A stretch of DNA of 64,000 bases from Rhizobium sp. ARZ01. GTDB taxonomy: Bacteria; Pseudomonadota; Alphaproteobacteria; Rhizobiales; Rhizobiaceae. The stretch spans positions 434,001 through 498,000 of the forward strand of contig NZ_JACVAE010000002.1 in the NCBI RefSeq assembly GCF_014851675.1. Direction: 5' to 3'. The translations under genes and the position numbers were made by a program. Under the pieces are notes generated by a model. It worked only from the letters and a program-made list of their open reading frames with translations. It searched no databases and was not told where the DNA came from. Shown piece after piece: positions 46,222 to 55,915 of the stretch (within the stretch, counting starts at the first letter, position 1; each line of letters starts with the position of its first letter).

Positions 46222-47253
46222 ATGGTGGAAACAGCAACACCATTGGTCATCAGCGCACCCGAGCCGCGCACGCTCGACCTGATCTTCACGCCGGAAGCGT
46301 ATGGGCGCCTGACGGCGAACTACCGGATCGTCGAGGCAGATCCCAACAACATCGCCGGGCTCGATGACGCCGCCCTCTCTGAGGCGTGCTACATCATTGG
46401 ACAACCGCCGCTCACCGCCGAGACGCTTGGGCGGATGCCGAAGCTGCGCTGTATCCTCAACGTCGAGAGCAATCTCATCAACAACATGCCCTACGAGATC
46501 CTTTTTGCTCGGGGCATACACGTGGTCACGACCGGGCAGGTCTTCGCCGAGCCGGTGGCCGAGCTCGGCCTCGCCATGGCGCTGAACCTAGCCCGGGGCG
46601 TGATCGACGCTGACATCGACTTCCGCGAGGGACGCGAGCGCTGGGACGGCGAAGGCAACGCAGGCGCGCGTCTCATCTCCGGATCGGATATCGGCATCAT
46701 CGGCTTCGGTGACCTCGGCAAGGCACTGAACCGCGTTCTCTCCGGCTTTCGCGCCCATATCCGCGTGTTCGATCCCTGGATGCCGGCCTCGATCCTGAAG
46801 GAGGCTGGCGTCGAACCGGCATCGCTCGACACCGTTCTGTCCGAAAGCAACTTCGTCTTCGTGGTCGCCGCCGTAACCAGCGAGAACAAGGGCTTTCTCG
46901 GCACCGAGGCCTTCGCACGCATGCGCAAGGGAGCGGCCTTCATCCTGCTCAGCCGCGCCGACGTCGTCGATTTCGATGCGCTGATCGCAGCTGTCGAAAG
47001 CGGTCGGATCGTGGCGGCAAGTGATGTCTATCCGCAGGAACCGCTTGCCGCAGATCACCCGGTCCGCCGCCTAAAAGGCTTCATCCGCTCGGCGCACCGG
47101 GCCGGCGCGCTCGACAGCGCTTTCAAAAAGATGGGCGAAATGGTGCTGGAAGACATGGACCTGATGGATCGCGGCCTCCCGCCGATGCGCTGCAAGCGGG
47201 CAGAGCGCGAAACGGTCTCGCGCATGCGCTCCAAGCCGGTCAGCGTCAACTGA
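46222..47253 (+). CDS. D-isomer-specific 2-hydroxyacid dehydrogenase family protein
   Basis: From ATG 46222 (GGAGGAAAG upstream) the protein is 343 residues. The NAD fold has IGIIGFGDLGKALNRVL. The catalytic triad positions are filled by Arg in LLSRADVVDFDAL, Glu in SDVYPQEPLAADHP and His in RSAHRAGALDS. The usual RG after the catalytic Arg is RA, and the P-H of the last motif is A-H, so it is a divergent subgroup. It reduces a 2-ketoacid or oxidises a 2-hydroxyacid with NAD(P). The substrate is unknown. The larger open frame upstream overlaps the preceding gene and was rejected. Confidence 0.85.
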   Translation: MVETATPLVISAPEPRTLDLIFTPEAYGRLTANYRIVEADPNNIAGLDDAALSEACYIIGQPPLTAETLGRMPKLRCILNVESNLINNMPYEILFARGIHVVTTGQVFAEPVAELGLAMALNLARGVIDADIDFREGRERWDGEGNAGARLISGSDIGIIGFGDLGKALNRVLSGFRAHIRVFDPWMPASILKEAGVEPASLDTVLSESNFVFVVAAVTSENKGFLGTEAFARMRKGAAFILLSRADVVDFDALIAAVESGRIVAASDVYPQEPLAADHPVRRLKGFIRSAHRAGALDSAFKKMGEMVLEDMDLMDRGLPPMRCKRAERETVSRMRSKPVSVN

Positions 47254-47293
47254 TCTGAACCGCCGCCGGGTGGAACCCGTCGGCGGCTCGGTC

Positions 47294-48043
47294 CTAGTGC
47301 CCGGGGTGCAGCGCGTCGTTCAGGTACATGCAGGTTAGCATGGTGAAGATGTAGGCCTGGATCACGGCCATCAGCAGTTCGAGACCGGTAAGCGCAACCG
47401 TCATTGTGAGCGGCGCGATCGCAGAAAGCATGCCGAGCGAACCGAGACTTCCCAGACCAACGACGAAGCCGGCGAACACTTTCAGCGTGATGTGCCCGGA
47501 CAGCATGACGGCGAAGAGACGTACCGAATGGCTGACCGGGCGCGAAAGATAGGAGATCACCTCGATCGGAACGATGAGCGGCGCAAGAACGATCGGCACA
47601 CCGGATGGCAGGAAAAGACGAAAGAAGCCGAGGCCGTGGCGGACGATCCCGCAAATCGTCACCGTGAGAAAGACCAGCATCGCAAACGCGAAGGTGACGA
47701 CGATGTGGCTGGTCACCGTGAAGGCGAACGGGAACATGCCGATCAGGTTTGCCGTCAAAATAAACATGAAGAGCGAGAAGACGAGCGGAAAGAAGCGGGC
47801 TCCCGCCTCTCCGGCGTTCTCCCGGAGCGTCTTCGCAACGAATTCGTAAAGCAGCTCGCTCGCGGACTGCCAGCGATTGGGCACCAGCAGACGACGGCTC
47901 GTGGTGAGTATCAGGAACACGGCGGCAACGACTGCGGTCAACATCATGTAGGCCGCAGAATTGGTGAAATCGATATCAACCGCGCCGAACTCGGCGACGT
48001 CGAAGAGTGATTTGATTTCGAATTGTTCGATCGGCCCTGCCAT
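47294..48043 (-). CDS. Orphan, divergent ATP synthase F0 subunit a (AtpB paralogue)
   Basis: From ATG 48043 (AGGGGG upstream) the protein is 249 residues and has the a-subunit layout with about five membrane helices. The essential arginine is Arg175 ([22 protein letters not shown]), equal to E. coli Arg210. The position equal to E. coli Asn214 is Val179, where the usual alphaproteobacterial sequence is RLFANMLAGH; His184 occupies the Glu219 position. No atpI, atpE or atpF gene is adjacent, unlike the normal cluster: upstream is an amidotransferase and downstream, on the other strand, a dehydrogenase. It may be a second copy with altered function or a relic. Confidence 0.85.
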   Translation of the reverse strand: MAGPIEQFEIKSLFDVAEFGAVDIDFTNSAAYMMLTAVVAAVFLILTTSRRLLVPNRWQSASELLYEFVAKTLRENAGEAGARFFPLVFSLFMFILTANLIGMFPFAFTVTSHIVVTFAFAMLVFLTVTICGIVRHGLGFFRLFLPSGVPIVLAPLIVPIEVISYLSRPVSHSVRLFAVMLSGHITLKVFAGFVVGLGSLGSLGMLSAIAPLTMTVALTGLELLMAVIQAYIFTMLTCMYLNDALHPGH

Positions 48044-48217
48044 CATCGACCCCCTGGGTTGGTGGGGCCGTCCCCGATGAAGTGCAGCGGCATAGGTCGT
48101 CCTATGCAGGGGCTCGGTACTACGTAAGGGGAAAGCGATCAACTCGCTGCGGCAAAATGACCAGCGGTGCCACCGGCTTCGAAACCCACCGCTCTCAAAC
48201 CTCGGCGGCGTAGGCTC

Positions 48218-48964
48218 TCAGTCCACACGAGAGACAGTCTCAGCGCTTGCAAGCGCCACCCCCTCGGCAATCGTCGACACCCAGGCACGCGCGATCGCAA
48301 TTCCCGCCGCCTCGGCGTCCGGCCCGTGCGCTGCTCCAAGATCGTCGTGACGATCGAGCCAACCCGGCGACATGCGCTCCATCAGGTCCGGAAAGGTGTC
48401 GCGCCAATACTCGGCGACAGTTCTGTCGACCTCGAAATGAAACTGCGTCCCGTAGGCTGCGCGGCCGATGCGAAAGGCCTGGTTTGTGGCGACCTTATTG
48501 TGCGCCAGATGCGTTGCCCCCTCCGGCAAGGTGAAGGTGTCGCTATGCCACTGGAAGATCGGGAAGGTACCGCCAACCGAGGCCAGCACCGGATCGGCAA
48601 GACCTTCGTCTGTGGGGTGGATCTCGCACCAGCCAAACTCGGGTGCGGCCCCGATCAGGTTTGCCGCGCCGTAGCCACGTGCCAGCAATTGGCTGCCAAG
48701 ACATATGCCGAGCACCGACTTTCCGGCATCGCCGCTGCGGCGCATCAAGTCGGCGAGCTCTGGCAGATAGGGGTGCTTCTCGTCATCGATCGCCGATTGC
48801 GGCCCGCCCATGACGACGAGAGCGTCGTAGCTCGTCTCGTCCGATGGAAGGGCCTCTCCCGCATGGGGCCGGCAAAGCACGATCTCGGCCCCGGCCTCCC
48901 GCAGCGCCACTTCCACCTGTCCAAGGGCCGTCACCCGGTCATTTTCGACGACAAGTACCCGCAT
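48218..48964 (-). CDS. Class I glutamine amidotransferase-like protein
   Basis: From ATG 48964 (GGAG 6 nt upstream) the protein is 248 residues. It has the nucleophile elbow LGICLGSQLLARGYG (Cys), an oxyanion glycine pair in VVMGGPQSA, and the C-terminal His/Glu pair in TQFHFEVD. This stand-alone GATase1 type resembles YfeJ/GuaA-amidotransferase-domain proteins that hydrolyse glutamine or gamma-glutamyl compounds. No synthetase partner is adjacent. It is transcribed in the same direction as the atpB paralogue, 174 bp upstream of it. Confidence 0.85.
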   Translation of the reverse strand: MRVLVVENDRVTALGQVEVALREAGAEIVLCRPHAGEALPSDETSYDALVVMGGPQSAIDDEKHPYLPELADLMRRSGDAGKSVLGICLGSQLLARGYGAANLIGAAPEFGWCEIHPTDEGLADPVLASVGGTFPIFQWHSDTFTLPEGATHLAHNKVATNQAFRIGRAAYGTQFHFEVDRTVAEYWRDTFPDLMERMSPGWLDRHDDLGAAHGPDAEAAGIAIARAWVSTIAEGVALASAETVSRVD

Positions 48965-49153
48965 GCGATTCTCCACGTCAATAATCGCGCGCAAGGAAGC
49001 ACGGGCAGTTGCGCGTTTCAAGGACGCACAAAAAAGTGCCCGACTGCGTCAACAGCCGGGCCAGCGGGAGGATATCGAAAGCACGATTACCATCGCATGA
49101 TCTGCCGGTCCCAGCTGTTCCCTAAGGAACAGGCTTGAATTGAAAGCCGCGCC

Positions 49154-50380
49154 TCAGGCCGGCTCCTTGAAAAGCACGTTCTGGTCGAGCAGGTAGCGGG
49201 CAAAGAGCGGCAGGCTGGCGGCGCCGATGGTCCGCGCCTGGCTTCCGGCTTCGCCTTCCAATATCTCCGGCATGATCACGCCCTGGAGATCATGCCTTTC
49301 AAGGGCGATGCGGGTCGCAGCGACGATCCGCTCGCGCACCCATGCAGGAAATCCGCCATCGATCACCGCGGCCGAGAAGTCGATGACCGAAGCCGCGGCA
49401 ACCACCGCCTGGGCAAGGGCAGCAGCGGTGTCCTGGATCCAGGTCTCCAACGGCTCGCCGAAGTCGATCCAGTCATCAGGCGAGTACCACAATGGCTTCG
49501 GGTCGATTTCCCGCGCGCGCAGAAAGTTCTCCAGCACGAAGATCGAGGCGATCTTCAGAAGCTGCACGGTTCTCCCATCCCTGCCCTGCACCGGCAGCGG
49601 GCCGATCGCACCAGCAGTCCCGGTGCGGCCAGAGAAAAGCGCAGAGTTGAGCACCACGCCACCGCCGATGAATGAGCCGATGAAGAGATAGATGAAATCG
49701 GGATAACGCTGCCCCAAGCCGAAGACCAGTTCGGCGGCGCAGGCGCTGGTCGCATCGTTCTGGAGAAAAACCGGGTGGGCAATGCGTCGGGCAACGTCCC
49801 GCTGCAGATCGACACCACGCCACCGATCCATGTCCTGCTGCGGCGCGCCGACCTCCGCCGCCCAGTTCCACAATTCGAACGGCGTCGCGATGCCGATCCC
49901 GGCGATCCGCTGGCGCTGCTCATCAGTCAGTTGCCCTTCCAATTCGGCGATACCATCAATGATGAACGACAGAATGTCGTCCGGCATGGGATAGGCATAG
50001 ATGCGACGGAGCTGCAATCGAACCTGTCCGACAAAATCCATGACGGCGAGCTCGGCGCTGCGGCGCCCGATCTTGACGCCGAAGGAATAGACCGCGTCCG
50101 GATTGAGCCGCATCGGCGTCGAGGGCTGACCGACCTTGCCGCGCATGGGCTCGCCGCGGATCAGCAATCCATCAGCCTCGAGCGCACGCATGATGACGGT
50201 GACGGTCTGGGGCGAGAGGCCGCTGCGGCGGGCGATTTCCGCCTTGGAAAGCTCGCCGTGCCGGCGCACAAGCGACATGACGAGTCGCTCGTTGTAGGCC
50301 CGCACGCGCACCTGGTTCGACCCGCCGGACGGGTCCAGAATAACCGCCGGCGACAGTGCCGGTGCGGTTCCCTCAACCAT
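49154..50380 (-). CDS. frcR: ROK-family transcriptional regulator of the fructose operon
   Basis: From ATG 50380 (GGGAGG 8 nt upstream) the protein is 408 residues. An N-terminal winged helix (NERLVMSLVRRHGELSKAEIARRSGLSPQTVTVIMRALEADGLL, about 24-67) precedes a ROK sugar-kinase-like fold (GIGIATPFELW, LQNDATSACAAELVFG, FIGSFIGGGVVLN). It is divergent from frcBCAK, the S. meliloti FrcR arrangement, and probably controls that operon in response to sugar. The open frame to 50425 adds 15 residues without a better ribosome binding site. Confidence 0.88.
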   Translation of the reverse strand: MVEGTAPALSPAVILDPSGGSNQVRVRAYNERLVMSLVRRHGELSKAEIARRSGLSPQTVTVIMRALEADGLLIRGEPMRGKVGQPSTPMRLNPDAVYSFGVKIGRRSAELAVMDFVGQVRLQLRRIYAYPMPDDILSFIIDGIAELEGQLTDEQRQRIAGIGIATPFELWNWAAEVGAPQQDMDRWRGVDLQRDVARRIAHPVFLQNDATSACAAELVFGLGQRYPDFIYLFIGSFIGGGVVLNSALFSGRTGTAGAIGPLPVQGRDGRTVQLLKIASIFVLENFLRAREIDPKPLWYSPDDWIDFGEPLETWIQDTAAALAQAVVAAASVIDFSAAVIDGGFPAWVRERIVAATRIALERHDLQGVIMPEILEGEAGSQARTIGAASLPLFARYLLDQNVLFKEPA

Positions 50381-50496
50381 GTCAGTATCCTCCCGAAATC
50401 CGGCAAAGGATTTCACTTCGAGCATGCCGCGCCGTCCTGATCCAAGGGCTGGCGCATCTGCTGCGGGCTATGCCCCGTTTTGCCGCAGCATGCCAC

Positions 50497-50520
50497 ATCG
50501 AATTAATAATTCAATTCGAT
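50497..50520. promoter_or_regulatory. Candidate FrcR operator and frcB promoter region
   Basis: atcgaatt (50497-50504) and aattcgat (50513-50520) form a perfect 8-bp dyad with an 8-nt AT spacer, in an otherwise GC-rich intergenic region. A TTGACA -35-like box follows at 50528-50533; I cannot identify a good -10. Position and symmetry suit a ROK repressor site. Confidence 0.5.
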
Positions 50521-50652
50521 TTATTTATTGACAGCGCCTATCTTCGGTGTTTCCTTTGAGGACGGAAGCACGGCCGGCTGCGAGGCGCAGAAACGGCACC
50601 GGCATCCGAAATGCGCGAATGGCGCATACCGTTTTGTCCTTGGGAGGATTGC

Positions 50653-51678
50653 ATGAAGAAAACCATTGTGAGCGCTGCTCTCGGCGCACTCGCGCTCGGC
50701 GTTGCCTTTGCTTCGCCGGCCGCCGCCGCTGATATCACCGCCTGCCTGATCACCAAGACCGACACCAATCCCTTCTTCGTCAAGATGAAGGAAGGTGCAA
50801 CCGCCAAGGCCGCCGAGCTCGGTATGACGCTCAAGGCCTATGCCGGCAAGATCGACGGCGACCACGACAGCCAGGTGGCCGCGGTCGAATCCTGCATCGC
50901 CGATGGCGCCAAGGGCATCCTGATCGCCGCTTCCGACACCAAGGCGATCGTCGACCAGGTCAAGAAGGCACAGGCCGCCGGCCTGCTCGTCATCGCCCTC
51001 GACACCCCACTTGATCCGGCCACGGCCGCCGACGCGACGTTTGCGACCGACAACCTTCTCGCCGGCAAGCTGATCGGACAGTGGGCCGCCGCGACGCTCG
51101 GCGACAAGGCCAAGGACGCCAAGATCGGTTTCCTTGACCTGATCCCATCGCAGCCGACGGTCGACGTTCTGCGTGACCAGGGCTTCATGATCGGCTTTGG
51201 CATCGATCCGAAAGATCCGAACAAGATCGGCGACGAGGACGATCCGCGCATCGTCGGCCACGACGTGACCAACGGCAACGAGGAAGGCGGTCGGACCGCC
51301 ATGGAAAACCTCCTGCAGAAGGATCCGGACATCAACGTGATCCACACCATCAACGAACCGGCCGCCGTCGGCGCTTATCAGGCGCTTAAGGCCGTCGGCA
51401 AGGAGAGCGACGTGCTGATTGTTTCGGTCGACGGCGGCTGCCCGGGCGTCAAGTCGGTTGCCGAAGGCGTGATCGGCGCCACCTCGCAGCAGTACCCTCT
51501 GATGATGGCGGCACTCGGCGTCGAGGCGATCAAGAAGTTCGCCGAGACCGGCGAAAAGCCGAAGCCGACCGAAGGCAAGGACTTCTTCGACACCGGCGTG
51601 GCGCTCGTGACCGGCAAGCCGGCACAAGGCGTGGAGTCGATCGACGTCAAGACCGGCACGGACAAGTGCTGGGGCTAA
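50653..51678 (+). CDS. frcB: Fructose ABC transporter, periplasmic binding protein
   Basis: From ATG 50653 (gggagg upstream) the protein is 341 residues. A Sec signal peptide ([20 protein letters not shown], cut near ASPAAAA) precedes a peripl_BP_4/RbsB-type fold: [58 protein letters not shown] and [17 protein letters not shown]. It captures fructose and related sugars for FrcC/FrcA. A stable hairpin follows the gene at 51706-51732, which may protect the abundant frcB transcript. Confidence 0.93.
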   Translation: MKKTIVSAALGALALGVAFASPAAAADITACLITKTDTNPFFVKMKEGATAKAAELGMTLKAYAGKIDGDHDSQVAAVESCIADGAKGILIAASDTKAIVDQVKKAQAAGLLVIALDTPLDPATAADATFATDNLLAGKLIGQWAAATLGDKAKDAKIGFLDLIPSQPTVDVLRDQGFMIGFGIDPKDPNKIGDEDDPRIVGHDVTNGNEEGGRTAMENLLQKDPDINVIHTINEPAAVGAYQALKAVGKESDVLIVSVDGGCPGVKSVAEGVIGATSQQYPLMMAALGVEAIKKFAETGEKPKPTEGKDFFDTGVALVTGKPAQGVESIDVKTGTDKCWG

Positions 51679-51705
51679 GAATAGCCTCGGCAACGTCAAA
51701 TACGA

Positions 51706-51732
51706 GCGAAGGGCGGCCCGGCCGCCCTTCGC
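51706..51732 (+). promoter_or_regulatory. Intercistronic hairpin between frcB and frcC
   Basis: gcgaagggcggc (51706-51717) pairs perfectly over 12 bp with gccgcccttcgc (51721-51732), with a 3-nt loop. Lacking a T-tract, it is better explained as an mRNA-stabilising or partial terminating structure after the binding-protein gene than as a full terminator. Confidence 0.65.
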
Positions 51733-51853
51733 ATACCGACGCTTTGACAAGACAATAAAACCGCGCAGCTTTCCAGGCATACCGGGTCTGGTCGCAGGCA
51801 GGTCGCGCGGAGCGCATTGCACGCCCCTTGAAGCGGGGCACGGAGGAAGGTTC

Positions 51854-52939
51854 ATGGCCGAGCCCAACGCAGCCGCACAGCCATCGCAGGAATTCGAGAA
51901 AGTCCTGGTTCACAGCGCGATCGAGGTCGCTTCGTTCGACACCCACGACAAGACTGCGGTTCAGAAAATCCAGCATTTCCTGCATTCAACGCCCGCAGCG
52001 ATACCATTTATCGTGCTCGTCGCGGCGATCATCATCTTCGGCATGGCGATCGGCGGAAAATTCTTCTCCTCCTATACACTGACGCTGATCCTGCAGCAGA
52101 TCGCGATCGTCGGCATGCTGGGCGCCGCACAGACGCTGGTCATCCTGACGGCCGGCATTGATCTTTCGATCGGCGTCATCATGGTGTTCTCCGCCGTGAT
52201 CATGGGCAACTTCGCCGTCACCTACGGCCTGCCGGCGCCGCTCGCCGTGCTGGCGGGCTTCGGCGTCGGCGGCCTGTGCGGCTTCGTCAACGGCTTTCTC
52301 GTCTCCCGGATCAAGCTGCCGCCCTTCATCGTCACGCTCGGCACCTGGTATGTCATCATGTCGACCAACTTCATCTACTCGGCGAACGCGACGATCCGCG
52401 AGGCCGATGTGACGGCTGTGACACCGCTGCTGCACGTTTTCGGCGTCAGCTTCAAGGTCGGCTCGGCTGTATTCACGCTCGGCGTGCTGACAATGGTGCT
52501 GCTTGTCTTCGGGCTCTGGTACGCTTTGAACCATACCGCCTGGGGCCGGCACCTCTATGCCGTAGGCGATGATGCCGAAGCGGCCAAGCTCTCCGGTATT
52601 CGTGTCGATCGCGTGTTGCTTAGCGCCTATACGCTGGCCGGCCTGATCGCAGCACTGGCCGCCTGGGTCTCCATCGGCCGCAACGGCTCGATCTCGCCGT
52701 CTGCCGCTGTCACCGACTACAATCTGCAGGCCATTACCGCAGCCGTGATCGGCGGCATCTCGCTGTTCGGCGGTCGCGGCTCGATCCTCGGCACGCTGAT
52801 CGGCGCCATGATCGTGGGCGTGGTTTCGATGGGCCTCAACATGCTCGGCGCGGACCCGCAATGGAAGGTCTTCCTCACCGGCGTTCTCATCATCACGGCT
52901 GTCGCCGTCGACCAGTGGATCAGAAAGGTAGCAGGCTGA
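51854..52939 (+). CDS. frcC: Fructose ABC transporter, permease
   Basis: The 361-residue inner-membrane protein is of the BPD_transp_2 (RbsC-like) family. It has a hydrophilic N-tail of about 50 residues, about ten membrane segments, and motifs AAQTLVILTAGIDLSIGVIM, RIKLPPFIVTLGTWYVIMS, AVGDDAEAAKLSGIRVDRVL and ISLFGGRGSILGTLIGAMIV. It forms the sugar channel with FrcA. Its TGA overlaps the next ATG by one base (TGATG). Confidence 0.93.
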   Translation: MAEPNAAAQPSQEFEKVLVHSAIEVASFDTHDKTAVQKIQHFLHSTPAAIPFIVLVAAIIIFGMAIGGKFFSSYTLTLILQQIAIVGMLGAAQTLVILTAGIDLSIGVIMVFSAVIMGNFAVTYGLPAPLAVLAGFGVGGLCGFVNGFLVSRIKLPPFIVTLGTWYVIMSTNFIYSANATIREADVTAVTPLLHVFGVSFKVGSAVFTLGVLTMVLLVFGLWYALNHTAWGRHLYAVGDDAEAAKLSGIRVDRVLLSAYTLAGLIAALAAWVSIGRNGSISPSAAVTDYNLQAITAAVIGGISLFGGRGSILGTLIGAMIVGVVSMGLNMLGADPQWKVFLTGVLIITAVAVDQWIRKVAG

Positions 52940-53721
52940 TGGCCAAAGAACCGATCCTCACCGCACGCGGTCTCGTCAAGCGCTACGGCCGTGTCACCGC
53001 GCTCGACAATGCCGATTTCGACCTTTACCCCGGCGAGATCCTTGCCGTGATCGGCGACAACGGTGCGGGCAAGTCGACACTGATCAAGGCAATCTCGGGC
53101 GCCGTGACGCCCGACGAGGGCGAGATCCGGTTGGACGGCCAGCCCGTGCATTTCCACTCCCCGATCGAGGCCCGGCGCGCCGGCATCGAAACTGTGTATC
53201 AGAACCTCGCACTCTCTCCGGCGCTCTCGATCGCCGACAACATGTTCCTCGGCCGCGAGATCCGGAAGCCCGGCGTGCTCGGCGGCTGGTTCCGCAAGCT
53301 CGATCGCACGGCCATGGAAAAATTCGCCCGCAGCAAGCTGTCCGAGCTTGGCCTGATGACGATCCAGAACATCAACCAGGCGGTCGAAACGCTATCGGGC
53401 GGACAGCGTCAGGGCGTCGCGGTGGCGCGCGCCGCAGCCTTCGGCTCGAAGGTCGTTATCCTCGACGAGCCGACCGCCGCCCTCGGCGTGAAGGAAAGCC
53501 GCCGCGTGCTGGAACTGATCCTCGACGTGCGCTCGCGCGGGCTGCCGATCGTGCTGATCTCGCACAACATGCCGCATGTCTTCGAAGTGGCCGACCGCAT
53601 CCACGTGCACCGGCTCGGCCGGCGACTGTGCGTCATCGATCCGAAGGAACACACCATGTCGGATGCGGTCGCCTTCATGACCGGCGCCAAGGAACCGCCC
53701 GTGGAAGCACTGGCCGCATGA
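52939..53721 (+). CDS. frcA: Fructose ABC transporter, ATPase
   Basis: From ATG 52939 the protein is 260 residues with a single ABC domain: Walker A IGDNGAGKSTLI, signature LSGGQRQGVAVARA, Walker B VVILDEPTAALG and H-loop LISHNMPH. Sugar transporters of the RbsA type have two fused ABC domains; the single-domain form is characteristic of Frc systems. It energises uptake and overlaps frcK by 4 bp (ATGA). Confidence 0.94.
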   Translation: MAKEPILTARGLVKRYGRVTALDNADFDLYPGEILAVIGDNGAGKSTLIKAISGAVTPDEGEIRLDGQPVHFHSPIEARRAGIETVYQNLALSPALSIADNMFLGREIRKPGVLGGWFRKLDRTAMEKFARSKLSELGLMTIQNINQAVETLSGGQRQGVAVARAAAFGSKVVILDEPTAALGVKESRRVLELILDVRSRGLPIVLISHNMPHVFEVADRIHVHRLGRRLCVIDPKEHTMSDAVAFMTGAKEPPVEALAA

Positions 53722-54344
53722 CTATGCCGATCGAGGACATCGCCGGCGAGATCGTGCGACGGGCCACCGATGCGAAGCGCGTCCTCATCGCCATCGCCGG
53801 CCCGCCCGGCGCCGGCAAGTCGACCATGGCGGACCAGTTGGCAGGTACCCTCAGAATGAGAGGAGAAGGCGCCGAAGTTCTGCCTATGGACGGTTTCCAC
53901 ATGGACAACGCCGTTCTGATCGCGCGTGGGCTCCTGGCACGCAAGGGCGTACCGGAGAGCTTCGACGTTCGCGGCTTCCTCGACATCATTCGCGCGGTTC
54001 GTGCGGCCGACCAGGAGGTCCTGGTCCCTGTGTTCGACCGGTCACGCGAAATCGCCATCGCCTCGGCGCGTGTTGTCTCGCCTGCGCATCGCTTCATCAT
54101 CGTGGAGGGCAATTACCTGCTGCTGAACCAGGGCCAGTGGGCTGAGCTGGAGGGCCTGTTTGACTACTCCATCATGATCGCACCACCAATTGAAGTGCTG
54201 GAAGAAAGACTCTGGGCACGCTGGCGAGGCTACAAACTGAGCGAGGAAGCCGCGCACGCGAAGGTATACGGAAACGACCTGCCGAACGGACGCCTCATCC
54301 TCGAAAACCGACGCCCCGCCGACCTTACGTTGGAGCAGACCTGA
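53718..54344 (+). CDS. frcK: Fructose-operon kinase, P-loop uridine/pantothenate kinase-like
   Basis: From ATG 53718 the protein is 208 residues with Walker A IAGPPGAGKSTMADQL at about 26-41, PMDGFHMDN and a Walker B-like IIVEGNYLLLN. This is the phosphoribulokinase/uridine kinase fold found in FrcK of S. meliloti, the presumed kinase of the operon. Its substrate is not certain from sequence. An alternative start two codons later (53724) is equally possible. Confidence 0.85.
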   Translation: MTMPIEDIAGEIVRRATDAKRVLIAIAGPPGAGKSTMADQLAGTLRMRGEGAEVLPMDGFHMDNAVLIARGLLARKGVPESFDVRGFLDIIRAVRAADQEVLVPVFDRSREIAIASARVVSPAHRFIIVEGNYLLLNQGQWAELEGLFDYSIMIAPPIEVLEERLWARWRGYKLSEEAAHAKVYGNDLPNGRLILENRRPADLTLEQT

Positions 54345-54442
54345 CAATACCCGCTCACATTGCGTTCGCGAGCGAATCGTTGCAGTTTTCGCGCGACACA
54401 ACCTTGGTATTGTAATTTCTCAGTCATGGGGCCAGAGGGATC

Positions 54443-54793
54443 ATGAATTTTCAGGAAGCAGTCTCGACCGTCTTTTCAAAGTATGCCGATTTCACCGGCC
54501 GTGCTGGCCGTGCCGAATTCTGGTGGTTTGCGCTTTTCAATCTCATCGCCTCGGTGATCCTCGGTCTCATCGACCAGGCAATTTTCGGCCAAGAGATCCT
54601 CGGCATCATCTTCGCGCTCGGCGTGCTGCTGCCAGGCATTGCCGTGGCTGCCCGGCGTCTGCACGATATCGGTCGGTCCGGCTGGTGGCTGCTAATCGGC
54701 CTCATTCCGCTGATCGGCTGGATCGTGCTGCTCTACTGGTATATCAGCGAAGGCACGCCCGGAGCCAACCAGTACGGGCCCCAGCCGGCCTAA
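54443..54793 (+). CDS. DUF805 membrane protein
   Basis: The 116-residue protein has three to four membrane segments and the DUF805 markers: FTGRAGRAEFWWFALFN, ARRLHDIGRSGWWLLI and a C-terminal EGTPGANQYGP. The family is unassigned. It is preceded by cagaggg and stands alone between frcK and pyrC. Confidence 0.9.
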   Translation: MNFQEAVSTVFSKYADFTGRAGRAEFWWFALFNLIASVILGLIDQAIFGQEILGIIFALGVLLPGIAVAARRLHDIGRSGWWLLIGLIPLIGWIVLLYWYISEGTPGANQYGPQPA

Positions 54794-54869
54794 GGCGGCA
54801 AAACGTTTGCCACAGGCCACGTCGGGGTGATAATGCGCGCGACATCCCCTTGCCGCGGAGTCAAAGCGC

Positions 54870-55910
54870 ATGAAAACGATCACCATCCGCCGCCCCGACG
54901 ACTGGCATCTGCACCTGCGTGACGGCGAGATGCTGAAAGGCGTGATCGCCGACACGAGCCGTCATTTTGCCCGCGCGATCATCATGCCGAACCTCGTCCC
55001 GCCGGTGGTCACGACGGCCGATGCGAGGGCCTACCGCGAACGGATCATGGCAGCAGTGCCCGCAGGCGACCGCTTCCAGCCGCTGATGACGCTGTACCTG
55101 ACGGAGAACACCAGCCCCGACGACGTCGAAGCCGGCAAGGCAAGCGGCCTCGTCACGGCGGTAAAGCTCTATCCTGCGGGCGCGACGACGAATTCCCATG
55201 GCGGCGTGCGCGACATCGAAAAGGCGATGCCGGTGCTGGAACGCATGGCGAAGGTCGGCCTGCCGCTCTGCGTCCATGGCGAGGTGACGACGCCGGAAGT
55301 CGATATCTTCGACCGCGAGGCCGTCTTCATCGACACCGTGCTCGATCCGCTGCGCCGGCGCCTGCCGGACCTGAAGGTCACGATGGAACACGTGACGACG
55401 AAGGATGGTATCGACTATATCAAAGCGTCGAAGGCCAATCTTGCCGGCTCGATCACGACCCATCACCTGATCATCAACCGCAACGCCATCCTCGTCGGCG
55501 GCATCAAGCCGCACTATTATTGCCTGCCGGTCGCCAAGCGCGAACAGCACCGGCTGGCATTGCGCGCCGCGGCCGTCTCCGGTGATGCGCGCTTCTTCCT
55601 CGGCACCGATTCCGCCCCGCATGTGGACCCATTGAAGGAATGCGCCTGCGGCTGCGCCGGCATCTACACCTCGATCAACACCATGAGTTGCCTGGCGCAC
55701 GTGTTCGAGGAAGAGAAGGCGCTCGACCGGCTGGAGGCCTTCGCGTCGATGAACGGGCCGGCCTGGTACGGCCTGCCCGCCAACGAGGAGACGATCCGGC
55801 TCGTGCGCCGCGAAACGCCCGTCGCCTTCCCGGCGAAGATCGAGACGGGCGCCGGTCCGGTGACGGTTTTCGACCCGATGTTTCCGCTCTATTGGGATGT
55901 GGAGACCTGA
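54870..55910 (+). CDS. pyrC: Dihydroorotase, class II (PyrC)
   Basis: The 346-residue zinc amidohydrolase closes carbamoyl-aspartate to dihydroorotate in pyrimidine synthesis. Metal and substrate motifs are [13 protein letters not shown] near 12, [11 protein letters not shown] (carboxylated Lys), [26 protein letters not shown] and LGTDSAPHV. Length and motif order are those of the E. coli PyrC type rather than the PyrC/PyrX aspartate-transcarbamylase partner. The start follows gcggagtcaaagcgc. Confidence 0.96.
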   Translation: MKTITIRRPDDWHLHLRDGEMLKGVIADTSRHFARAIIMPNLVPPVVTTADARAYRERIMAAVPAGDRFQPLMTLYLTENTSPDDVEAGKASGLVTAVKLYPAGATTNSHGGVRDIEKAMPVLERMAKVGLPLCVHGEVTTPEVDIFDREAVFIDTVLDPLRRRLPDLKVTMEHVTTKDGIDYIKASKANLAGSITTHHLIINRNAILVGGIKPHYYCLPVAKREQHRLALRAAAVSGDARFFLGTDSAPHVDPLKECACGCAGIYTSINTMSCLAHVFEEEKALDRLEAFASMNGPAWYGLPANEETIRLVRRETPVAFPAKIETGAGPVTVFDPMFPLYWDVET

Positions 55911-55915
55911 CGATC

